Source: Phycisphaerales bacterium UBA5793 (GTDB taxonomy: Bacteria > Planctomycetota > Phycisphaerae > Phycisphaerales > UBA5793). From it: a stretch of DNA of 28,583 nucleotides. The notes beneath the pieces are model-generated. The model was not told the DNA's origin and did no database searches. It worked only from the letters and a program-made list of their open reading frames with translations. Where the stretch lies: NCBI GenBank assembly GCA_002418285.1, contig DIDT01000038.1, forward strand, positions 1 through 28,583. The letters are read 5' to 3'. The position numbers and the translations under genes were made by a program. This document shows positions 14,966-21,944 of the stretch, piece by piece (position 1 is the stretch's first letter; each line of letters opens with the position of its first letter).

Positions 14966-16414
14966 ATGCGAGAAGAAGCAGCCACCCCGGACTCGGGCAT
15001 GACCTCCGAGCAGTTTCGCCGCGCCGGGCACGATCTTATCGATTGGATCGCCGAGTATCTGGAGCACGCCGAAGACTATCCCGTGCTCTCACCCGTCGCG
15101 CCCGGGCAGGTGCGGCAGAGTGTGGAGCAGCCCCTGCCTGCGCGGGGTGAAGCGTGGCAGGCGATGTGGGATGACTTCATCGCGCATGTCATCCCTGGCA
15201 TTACGCATTGGCAGTCTCCCAATTTTTTTGCGTACTTTCCAGCCAACGGCTCGTATCCCGCCATCCTTGGCGAGTTGCTCTCTGCCGGCCTTGGCGTCAA
15301 CGGCATGTTGTGGTCAAGCAGCCCTGCAGTCACGGAACTCGAAACCTTCGTGCTCGACTGGCTTGTGGACCTGCTCGATCTGCCGGCGCACTTCAGAGGG
15401 TCAGGGGTGATCCAGGACACGGCGTCCAGTTCATCGCTGTGCGCGCTGCTCTGCGGCCGCGAGCAGGCGCTCGAATGGCAAGGCAATGACATCGGACTTG
15501 GCGCAGTCGGACAACGCCTGACGATCTACACATCCGATCAGGCGCATTCCTCCATCGAAAAGGCTGCCGTGATCGCGGGCATTGGACGACAGAATGTCCG
15601 GCTCGTCCGAAGCGATGAAACCGGCGCGATGATTCCGGCCCATTTGAGCGAGTTGATTGTGGCGGATCGCGCCGCGGGTTGCTTGCCGTCCTTTGTCAGT
15701 GCCACCATGGGAACGACCTCGTCGTTGGCCATGGACCCGCTCGCAGCGATCGGTCGGATAACTTCGAGTGAGCGAATCTGGTTCCACGTTGACGGAGCGA
15801 TGGCTGGAACGGCGCTGGCGTGTCCGGAATTTCGCCGCATTGCCGATGGGCTTGAGTCAGCTGACTCGTTCTGCGTCAATCCGCATAAGTGGATGCTCAC
15901 TAATTTTGATCTAGATGCTTTCTTCGTGCGTGATCCACACCGGCTCACGCGCACGCTGTCCATTCTGCCGGAGTATTTGAGGGCTGCCCAGTCCGATGAG
16001 GTGATCAACTACCGCGATTGGCACATCCCGCTGGGGCGGCGCTTCCGCGCCCTGAAACTCTGGTTCGTTGTTCGCTCATTCGGCATCGAAGGGATCCGCA
16101 CGCACATTCGCGAGCACGTTCGCCTCGCTACTGTGTTCGAACGGTGGATCGCCGATGATCCCAGATTTGAACTTGTGTCGCCGCGGAGTTTGAATCTCGT
16201 GTGTTTCCGGCTCAAGGCCGGGGATGATCCCAGCGAACGCCTTCTGCATGCGCTGAATCGGAGCGGGCGTATGCACCTGACGCATACAAAGCTCGGCGGC
16301 CGCTACGCTTTGAGGCTGTGTATCGGTCAGCCGCGGACTCGAGAAGAGCATGTCCGCAGTGCATGGGCGCTCATCCGCGAGACGGCGGGGCAGGTGTTGG
16401 GTGAGGAGAGTTAA
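14966..16414 (+). CDS. Group II PLP-dependent amino acid decarboxylase (aromatic-L-amino-acid type)
   Basis: This enzyme family decarboxylates aromatic or related amino acids to amines with pyridoxal phosphate. The core order matches: SPNFFAYFPANGSYPAILGE, SSSPAVTELE, the PLP-stacking His in SDQAHSSIEKA (His194), FVSATMGTTSSLA, HVDGAMAG with the PLP-pyridine Asp276, CPEFR, and the Schiff-base lysine in NPHKWM (Lys308). Length 482 is usual. The common VDAAYAG is VDGAMAG here, a change next to the active site. I start at the ATG 14966; an ATG at 14999 is also possible, as MTSEQFRRAGHDLIDWIAEY is where family similarity begins. The substrate cannot be predicted. The alpha/beta hydrolase gene follows after 51 bases on the same strand. 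Confidence 0.92.
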   Translation: MREEAATPDSGMTSEQFRRAGHDLIDWIAEYLEHAEDYPVLSPVAPGQVRQSVEQPLPARGEAWQAMWDDFIAHVIPGITHWQSPNFFAYFPANGSYPAILGELLSAGLGVNGMLWSSSPAVTELETFVLDWLVDLLDLPAHFRGSGVIQDTASSSSLCALLCGREQALEWQGNDIGLGAVGQRLTIYTSDQAHSSIEKAAVIAGIGRQNVRLVRSDETGAMIPAHLSELIVADRAAGCLPSFVSATMGTTSSLAMDPLAAIGRITSSERIWFHVDGAMAGTALACPEFRRIADGLESADSFCVNPHKWMLTNFDLDAFFVRDPHRLTRTLSILPEYLRAAQSDEVINYRDWHIPLGRRFRALKLWFVVRSFGIEGIRTHIREHVRLATVFERWIADDPRFELVSPRSLNLVCFRLKAGDDPSERLLHALNRSGRMHLTHTKLGGRYALRLCIGQPRTREEHVRSAWALIRETAGQVLGEES

Positions 16415-16465
16415 CGCCCTCGAACCGGTGTGATCGATGAATCACAACAGCAGGGAGACAAAGTG

Positions 16466-17251
16466 ATGCGGTTCAAACGCGATGGGTTGAATCTCTACTA
16501 CGAGGTGTCCGGGCCGGAGCACACGCCGCCGATCCTGCTGATTCATGGCTTTCCCGTGAGCGGTGAAATGTGGCGGCCGATGTGCGAGTTGCTCAAGAAC
16601 GATCTGCGTCTGATCAATCCCGACTTGCGCGGGTTGGGGCGCAGCGAAGCCAGTGATGATGCGAGCATGTCGGGCTACGTCGATGATTGCGTGGCGTTGC
16701 TCGAGGCGATCGGAGAGACTCGGCCCGTCACGGTCATGGGATTGTCGATGGGAGGATACCTCGCGTTTGAGTTCTTCCGCCGCGCTCGGACACGAGTACG
16801 GGCGCTCATTCTCGCGGATACGCGAGGCAATCCGGACAGCGCCGAGGGGCGTAAGGGGCGATTCGCAACGGCAGAGAAGGTGCTGCGTGAGGGCAGCCAG
16901 GTGGTCGCCGACGCGATGATCGAGAAGGTCTTTGCCAAATCCGCCCCGGCTGACCTGAGGAGCCACTGGCTCGAGGTCATGCGCCGATCGAACCGGCGGG
17001 GCGTGGCTGCGGCGCTTCGAGCCATGGCCAACCGGGCCGATTCCACGCTGACCTACAGCGGGATCGATGTGCCGACGCTGATTCTCGTTGGGGATGAGGA
17101 CGTAATCACGCCTCCGGAAGATTCCCGAATCATGCACGACGCCATCAGGGGCTCTCGACTGGTCATGATTCCCGGTGCTGGCCACCTGGCGCCTACAGAG
17201 CGTCCGGAGCCGGTGGCCGCAGCGGTCGGTGCGTTCATGAAGAGTCTGTAA
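16466..17251 (+). CDS. Alpha/beta-fold hydrolase
   Basis: This is a 261-residue single-domain hydrolase with all landmarks: LLIHGFP (oxyanion HG, 27-28), nucleophile elbow GLSMGG (Ser94), acid residue in LVGDEDVITPP, and catalytic His in GAGHLAPTERPE. Such enzymes cleave esters, lactones or C-C bonds; 3-oxoadipate enol-lactonase-like members look similar, but no substrate can be assigned. I start at the ATG 16466, preceded by GGGAG at about nine bases; an in-frame ATG at 16430 would add a hydrophilic leader that does not belong to the fold. It lies 51 bases after the decarboxylase gene and 98 bases before the B12/GTPase fusion, all on the plus strand, so the three may be co-transcribed. Confidence 0.88.
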   Translation: MRFKRDGLNLYYEVSGPEHTPPILLIHGFPVSGEMWRPMCELLKNDLRLINPDLRGLGRSEASDDASMSGYVDDCVALLEAIGETRPVTVMGLSMGGYLAFEFFRRARTRVRALILADTRGNPDSAEGRKGRFATAEKVLREGSQVVADAMIEKVFAKSAPADLRSHWLEVMRRSNRRGVAAALRAMANRADSTLTYSGIDVPTLILVGDEDVITPPEDSRIMHDAIRGSRLVMIPGAGHLAPTERPEPVAAAVGAFMKSL

Positions 17252-17349
17252 GCAATGCGGCCCGTTTGACTTGTCGCCCGCCTTCCGGCATGATTGCCCG
17301 GTAGCTTGACACAATGGGCAGCGCCACGCAGCGCAGCAAAGGTGAGTGC

Positions 17350-18480
17350 ATGACCGATCCCCACGACGAGCCTCAAATCCAGCTTGACAAGGCAGACCGC
17401 TGCGCCGGCCTCGATCACAGGCCGCGCGTCCTGCTCGGCAAGATGGGGCTCGACGGTCATGATCGCGGCGTAAAACTGATTGCCCGAGCCATGCGCGACA
17501 GCGGCATCCACGTGATCTACTCAGGCCTGTGGCAGACGCCGCGCTCGCTGGCGATTTCTGCTCGCGATGAAGACGTCGATTGCATTGCTGCATCGATGAT
17601 GAGCAACAGCCACCTCGTGCTCGTGCCGCGACTGATCGATGAATGTCAGAGCGTCGGCCGCTCCGACATGATCGTCAACATCGGCGGAATCATCCCACAG
17701 GAAGATGTCCAGACGATGCGCGATGCGGGCGTCAATGAAGTCCATCACACGGGTACGAGCATGGCCGACATCGTCGAGTCGGTTCGTCGCTCCACTAAGC
17801 AACGCGGTAAGCCGCAGTCGTACGAACATCCAACCGCCGCACTCGCTCGCTCGCTGAGCCTGGCGCACGACGGGACTTGGACGCCCGACGCGTCGGCCAT
17901 GCGGCGACCAAGACGCGTGATCGGCATCACGGGGTCTCCCGGTGCGGGCAAGAGCACGCTGGTAGCCTCTCTGGCTGGCGAGTTCGTTCGTCGCGAGTTG
18001 GGACGGCTTGCGGTGGTCGCGTTTGATCCACAGAGCCCGATCACGCACGGCGCGCTGCTCGGCGATCGGTTGCGCGTGGATTTCAACAACCTCGATGAGA
18101 AGGTGTTCTATCGATCGCTTGCGATCACCGGCGAGGATTACGTCACGCTCCCGGCGATCATCGGCCTGATCGGCGCTGCCGGATTCGACACGCTCTTTGT
18201 CGAAACCGTCGGTGCAGGTCAGAATGACGTGGCGATTCGCCAATACGTTGACCGCACGGCTGTCGTTCTTGTTCCAGGCATGGGCGATTCGATCCAGATG
18301 GACAAGGCCGGTTTGCTTGAGATCGGCGATCTGTTTGTGTGCAACAAGGCGGACTTCCCGGGCGAGGCGAGTCTCGTGCGCGACCTGCTCGACATCTCCG
18401 AGGGTCGACCGATCTTCGAGACGATTGCCACACGCGGACAAGGCGTGCCGGAACTGCTCGATGGCCTTATGCAAGGCTGA
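17350..18480 (+). CDS. B12-binding domain fused to MeaB/ArgK-type GTPase, no mutase domain
   Basis: Residues 25-150 are the cobalamin-binding domain of acyl-CoA mutases: LLGKMGLDGHDRGVK with DxHxxG (35-40), SGLWQTP (58-64) and NIGGIIP (110-116). Residues 188-376 are the MeaB/MMAA G-protein core: Walker A GSPGAGKS (195-202), FDPQSPITHGALLGDR (226-240), ETVGAGQND (285-293) and NKAD (332-335). MeaB chaperones protect and reload methylmalonyl-CoA mutase. In IcmF the same two domains are followed by the mutase barrel; here the protein ends after the G-domain and also lacks the MeaB C-terminal dimerisation arm. The usual TGGALLGDR is THGALLGDR and the switch segment differs. The ATG at 17350 has AAAGGTGAG upstream. 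No mutase gene is nearby. Confidence 0.88.
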   Translation: MTDPHDEPQIQLDKADRCAGLDHRPRVLLGKMGLDGHDRGVKLIARAMRDSGIHVIYSGLWQTPRSLAISARDEDVDCIAASMMSNSHLVLVPRLIDECQSVGRSDMIVNIGGIIPQEDVQTMRDAGVNEVHHTGTSMADIVESVRRSTKQRGKPQSYEHPTAALARSLSLAHDGTWTPDASAMRRPRRVIGITGSPGAGKSTLVASLAGEFVRRELGRLAVVAFDPQSPITHGALLGDRLRVDFNNLDEKVFYRSLAITGEDYVTLPAIIGLIGAAGFDTLFVETVGAGQNDVAIRQYVDRTAVVLVPGMGDSIQMDKAGLLEIGDLFVCNKADFPGEASLVRDLLDISEGRPIFETIATRGQGVPELLDGLMQG

Positions 18481-18522
18481 TCGAGCGGCTCGATTCATGA
18501 AGCAGTATGGCAGAGCGGCAGA

Positions 18523-19095
18523 TCAATGTTCGCCGACGGTCAGCGGCACGGGCTGACGGCGCGGCTGATAGTTTGGCTCGATCGCCAGGCGCAACGGAAC
18601 ACGTTTCCCATCCGGGCCGCGAGGCGGAATGCCGTCGCGATCGATGATCCGTTGAATCGCCATCACGCCTTCGATGAGCATCTCGGGGCGCGGCGGGCAG
18701 CCGGGGACGTACACATCCACGGGAATGAACTGGTCGATGCCCTGCACGACGGCGTAGGTGTCGAACACGCCGCCCGTGGAGGCGCAGGCGCCCATCGAGA
18801 TGACCCACTTGGGCTCGGTAATCTGCATGTAGATGCGTTGGAGCACCGGCAGCATCTTGACGGCCACTCGGCCGGCCACGATGAGCAGATCGGATTGACG
18901 CGGGCTGAATCGCATGACTTCCGCACCAAAGCGCGCGAGATCGAATCGACTCGACGCAGTAGCCATGAGCTCGATACCGCAGCAGGCCGTAGCGAAGGGC
19001 ATGGGCCACACGCTGCCGCGCCGGCCCCAGTTGATGACCTCGCGCAGTCGAGTGGTGAGGAAGCTATCTTCTGGCAGTGCTGCTTCAAGTCCCAT
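18523..19095 (-). CDS. nuoB: NADH-quinone oxidoreductase subunit B
   Basis: NuoB carries the terminal 4Fe-4S cluster N2 of complex I, next to the quinone site. All four cluster ligands are visible: the tandem Cys38-Cys39 in FATACCGIEL, Cys104 in MGACASTGG and Cys133 in YVPGCPPRPE. Length 190 is normal. The ATG at 19095 has GGAGAG eight bases upstream; an in-frame start at 19185 would run into the lipoprotein gene. It is unusual that no nuoA or nuoC gene is next to it: upstream is a 68-codon lipoprotein gene and then a mobile-element border, and downstream is a convergent, unrelated gene. The remaining complex I genes must lie elsewhere. Confidence 0.94.
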   Translation of the reverse strand: MGLEAALPEDSFLTTRLREVINWGRRGSVWPMPFATACCGIELMATASSRFDLARFGAEVMRFSPRQSDLLIVAGRVAVKMLPVLQRIYMQITEPKWVISMGACASTGGVFDTYAVVQGIDQFIPVDVYVPGCPPRPEMLIEGVMAIQRIIDRDGIPPRGPDGKRVPLRLAIEPNYQPRRQPVPLTVGEH

Positions 19096-19157
19096 GTGCT
19101 GACTCTCCAACGCAAACGATTCCTCGTGCCGCCGAGTCGACGCCCCGTCTGCAGCGT

Positions 19158-19364
19158 CTATGGCTGCGAGTTGTTCCCGCCCCAAACCTTACGGCTGAGA
19201 GGATCACTTCCTGCTGGCTCGCCAGTGGTCGGGTGTGTCGTGCTCGCGCCGATTCCCTCTCGACGAATCACCGTCGTTTCACATCCAAAACTGACGAATG
19301 TGGAAGCGACAACCAGTATCCCAGCGGCAATCAACGCTCTTCGTGTTCCACTCGGCTTGTTCAT
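19158..19364 (-). CDS. Small lipoprotein, 68 aa, upstream of nuoB
   Basis: The ATG at 19364 has GGAGAG about six bases upstream. The protein has a basic N-terminus (MNKPSGTRRA), a hydrophobic segment and a lipobox-like SFGC with Cys28, followed by a 40-residue Ser/Thr/Gly-rich tail. The lipobox is not the best consensus (Ser at -3, Phe at -2), so lipidation is likely but not certain. The gene ends 62 bases before the nuoB start on the same strand and may share its transcript. No family is recognised. Its promoter must lie between 19365 and the att-like sequence at 19481. Confidence 0.6.
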   Translation of the reverse strand: MNKPSGTRRALIAAGILVVASTFVSFGCETTVIRREGIGASTTHPTTGEPAGSDPLSRKVWGGNNSQP

Positions 19365-19480
19365 CGATGACTCTCCGAAAGAAGTCAATCCGGCCGTGGG
19401 ATCGGCCACGCACCATTCTAGCGCCGCGACCGTTCGCCCGCGGTCTGCGTGCGGAGCCCATCCCGACCCACGGGAACCCG

Positions 19481-19504
19481 AATGGGCGCTACTGGACTCG
19501 AACC
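19481..19504 (-). repeat. tRNA 3'-end fragment, candidate attachment site (attL)
   Basis: On the minus strand these 24 bases read GGTTCGAGTCCAGTAGCGCC followed by CATT. They match the T-loop, the T-stem 3' strand and the acceptor 3' strand of a tRNA whose 5' end should be GGGCGCT. The 5' strand of the T-stem is not restored to the right (GGAGG instead of an ACTGG-like arm) and no other tRNA arm is present, so this is a fragment. It marks the junction between host sequence on the left and integrase-tail sequence on the right. Such 3'-end copies are what integration of an element into a tRNA gene leaves at the end away from the intact tRNA. Confidence 0.75.
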
Positions 19505-19706
19505 TCCCCCGGAAACACCGGGGAAAGTGGGGGGCGAACAGCAAAGCGGCGCGGAATGCGGCGCAGTTCCGCCCGATTCCGTCGATTCTACGCGTCAATC
19601 GGACCCGGACCTGGCGCGACTGATCGCGGCATGGGCGAGCCTGCCCCCCGCGATCCGTGCGGGCATCATGGCGATGGTGATCGCGAGCGAAGGGGGTGCG
19701 GCATGA
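19482..19706 (+). pseudogene. C-terminal tail of a tyrosine recombinase (integrase), separated from its body
   Basis: Read on the plus strand, the tRNA fragment translates to MGATGLEP, the well-known end of integrases whose gene runs through a tRNA attachment site. The frame continues for 74 residues to DLARLIAAWASLPPAIRAG and MAMVIASEGGAA, a tail I associate with planctomycete integrases. No catalytic R-H-R-Y region is present: to the left is host sequence. The stop TGA (19704-19706) overlaps the next gene's ATG (19703) as ATGA. The reading is that in the circular element the integrase gene spans attP, and integration splits it, leaving only this tail here. The catalytic part should be at the other end of the element, beyond the window. 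Confidence 0.65.
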
Positions 19707-20290
19707 TCGACCCGACCACTCCAGCCGAACCGATCGCGCCCTCGCCCTGCAACCTGGAGCCTGCTCGCCCGTCGCTCTGCAAGGCGGAGACTGGTGGACC
19801 GTCGGCCCGCGATGCCGAACCCCGCGAGCCTCGCCCGTGCGAGACGGAGACGGGGGGGACCGGGGGGGAAGGCCCGGCGAACGGTCAATCGAACCGGCCG
19901 CGCGAAACTCTCAGGAAAAATTCTCCGGAGGGGGATACCTCGGCGAACTGCTCCCATGTCGGGCCGACGGGAATCGAGAGCCGGGCGCGGACTGACAACA
20001 AACTCGGCACGCTCTCGCGACTGCGGGAGTTCCGTTACAGGGGGCTGCCTGTGGTGTTCCTGATGCGGCCGGACGGGACCGTGGAGCCGTGCCCGTTCCT
20101 GATGAGCCTGGACGACGTCGCGGCATTCTTCCGGCTCGCGGAGAGCAACACCCGTTTCCCCCGCAAGACGATCGAGCGGTACCGCACGATGGGCTTGCAA
20201 TCGGTGCGGGTGGGGCGGCGAACGTGGTTCAGGCTGGATGATGTGCTGCGGTTCCTGGATCAGCAGCAGGAACGAGTTGGCACCGCTTGA
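19703..20290 (+). CDS. HTH/excisionase-like DNA-binding protein behind the integrase tail
   Basis: The first ~95 residues are low-complexity and Pro/Glu/Arg-rich. The last ~95 hold an ordered domain: a beta-rich LPVVFLMRPDGTVEPCPF, then a helix-turn-helix of the excisionase/MerR-like type, MSLDDVAAFFRLAE, PRKTIERYRTMGLQSVRVGR and WFRLDDVLRFLDQQ. The ATG at 19703 overlaps the integrase-tail stop as ATGA and has GAAGGGGG upstream. In the excised element it would therefore be translationally coupled to the integrase and could act as a directionality factor or regulator. That role is inference from position and fold. The 195-residue length is long for an excisionase. Confidence 0.65.
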   Translation: MIDPTTPAEPIAPSPCNLEPARPSLCKAETGGPSARDAEPREPRPCETETGGTGGEGPANGQSNRPRETLRKNSPEGDTSANCSHVGPTGIESRARTDNKLGTLSRLREFRYRGLPVVFLMRPDGTVEPCPFLMSLDDVAAFFRLAESNTRFPRKTIERYRTMGLQSVRVGRRTWFRLDDVLRFLDQQQERVGTA

Positions 20291-20333
20291 GTACTCAACA
20301 TGCTGGATGAGCCGTCCTCAAAGAGGCTGGCGG

Positions 20334-21944
20334 TTACACGTGTGGAACCGGCACCGGTACTCTTTGCGCTGTGAGTGGAACTAGATTATTGCAGGGCAGC
20401 GAGAAGGCTCGGGCAAGGGAGCAAACGTCGAGGAATGTACATGTGCGGCAGCATAGCAGTTGCTCGAAGCGCCAAACCTCGCAGAACGCGCCTCCGGGCC
20501 CACTGCTGCGAGGCCCACAACGATCCCGATTGTCGTCTGTTACCGGTTGCCGTTTCATCGCATGCACGGCTTGATGTGTGCAGTGGTTGGGGCTGCGATC
20601 GATGAAGTACGATCTTGGCGAAAGCCTCGAATCGAGTATGGCGGTTTCTTCGTGTGCGACGGTCTGAGCCTTTGCTGCGGCGTGTGTGTGGAACGTGCAA
20701 TCATCGAATCCCGTCCCAATCCGCACAAAGTGTGGGACTTCACCTGTGAGAAGTAGGAATACTTCCCCGACATCGAACGGAAGTGACTGCACGATTGGAC
20801 GATTGCGAAAGGCCTCTGCATCACGACAATGCGCCTTAACACTAACCAGTGGAATCGAGGGGCACCGAAGCACACGCTCTACGTCCTCCTTCAGTACACG
20901 GGCGCGTGCCTCTACTCTACAGAGGTGTTCATCGATGGGTTCGCGACCATCGGCCGGAAGCTCATCTTCCCAGGTTGTGCCCACCTTAATAAACGTTGTT
21001 CCCTCGGAGCGAACGAACAGCAAGGGGGAGACGCTCATGAGCGGAGCCTTGCGAAAGTTGGTTTGCTTGTAGGTGTAGGAAAGGCGCAAACCATGGGAGC
21101 ATGACTCGATCCTGGCAGGATCGATCACGAATGGGATTTCAGTCGGGAGTACCGTTCGATCAAGGCTAGCGAGCACAGAGTACGCGAGTTGCTCCCAGAG
21201 CAGTCGGCAGTTCAGGATTAGGTGGTCTCTGCTCTCGAACACCAAGATGCTGTGCTTCCTGATCGATTCGGGAGAGGCCTCTGCAAAGGCATTCCCCGGT
21301 TCGACGAAAGCAATTAGCCATTCTCCGTTTGTCAATACGGCACGTGCGGGCCATGCAGCCCTTGCTGCGACAATCCGGCAATAGTCCCGCAGCTGAACAA
21401 CAGCTGATTCCCATTCTGCGGTCAGTTGGCTTTCGCCATTCGTGTCCGATCGAGCGTTTTGCAGAAACTCAGCCAGTATTCCCGATACGGGATGCGCATC
21501 GGGTCGTAAGTTAGGATTCGGTTCCCCGGGAAGCAGGAGACGGGGGCGCTTCGCTTCGACCACAAGCAGGGGTCTGTCGGTTTCTCGTTCGTAGCCGAAG
21601 TAGTCTAGTCGCCGCCGATTATCGCCGGTTTCAGGCTTCAGCTGGCGTACGTCGCAACCCGTACCATCAGATCGCTGCTCTGTGACCAAATTTGCTTGAA
21701 TGTACTCACCCGCTTCGATAGACGGTTGCAATCGCCAATTCAGTGCAGACAGGATGTGATCTATGACGAAGTCGCGCGCATGACACTCCAACCAGATCTC
21801 TCGCCTTGTCTCGATGGCCTGCTCAGGCGACTCTTGTGCATCGATCGGAGGGGCTTGTTCCAGAACCGCCCTGACCGCTTGTGCGGCTCTGAATGCTTGG
21901 GTTAGATTCACTCGGAGATCGTCCGAGTTCCAGGTGAACGTCAC
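20334..21944 (-). CDS. PD-(D/E)XK (HsdR-N-like) nuclease-domain protein, partner of the STAND gene
   Basis: The N-terminal third has a nuclease core like the N-terminus of type I restriction subunit HsdR: RRRLDYFGYE (Asp114), ten residues, then PLLVVEAKRPRLLL with the E-x-K pair Glu130/Lys132. The region from about 155 to 420 resembles other predicted restriction-type proteins in its pattern (WESAVVQLRDYCRIV, AVLTNGEWLIAF, ILVFESRDHL) but has no helicase motifs. The C-terminal ~70 residues are Cys- and Pro-rich and may be a divergent end. I start at the GTG 21944. It overlaps the TGA of the 1673-residue gene (GTGA, 21941-21944) and has GCGAGG seven bases upstream; a start at 21992 would give a 52-base overlap. 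No HsdM or HsdS is present. Confidence 0.7.
   Translation of the reverse strand: MTFTWNSDDLRVNLTQAFRAAQAVRAVLEQAPPIDAQESPEQAIETRREIWLECHARDFVIDHILSALNWRLQPSIEAGEYIQANLVTEQRSDGTGCDVRQLKPETGDNRRRLDYFGYERETDRPLLVVEAKRPRLLLPGEPNPNLRPDAHPVSGILAEFLQNARSDTNGESQLTAEWESAVVQLRDYCRIVAARAAWPARAVLTNGEWLIAFVEPGNAFAEASPESIRKHSILVFESRDHLILNCRLLWEQLAYSVLASLDRTVLPTEIPFVIDPARIESCSHGLRLSYTYKQTNFRKAPLMSVSPLLFVRSEGTTFIKVGTTWEDELPADGREPIDEHLCRVEARARVLKEDVERVLRCPSIPLVSVKAHCRDAEAFRNRPIVQSLPFDVGEVFLLLTGEVPHFVRIGTGFDDCTFHTHAAAKAQTVAHEETAILDSRLSPRSYFIDRSPNHCTHQAVHAMKRQPVTDDNRDRCGPRSSGPGGAFCEVWRFEQLLCCRTCTFLDVCSLARAFSLPCNNLVPLTAQRVPVPVPHV

Noticed and set aside
19481..19560. An intact tRNA gene on the minus strand
   Set aside because: Only the T-loop and 3' strand of T-stem and acceptor are present. 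The 5' T-stem strand, anticodon arm and D-arm are missing, so it is a fragment.
20460..20756. A plus-strand small protein gene inside the nuclease gene's 3' part
   Set aside because: No ribosome site, atypical composition, and fully antisense to the longer gene.
20334..21944. A type I restriction-modification system
   Set aside because: The nuclease motif resembles HsdR-N, but there are no helicase motifs in the protein and no HsdM or HsdS gene nearby.
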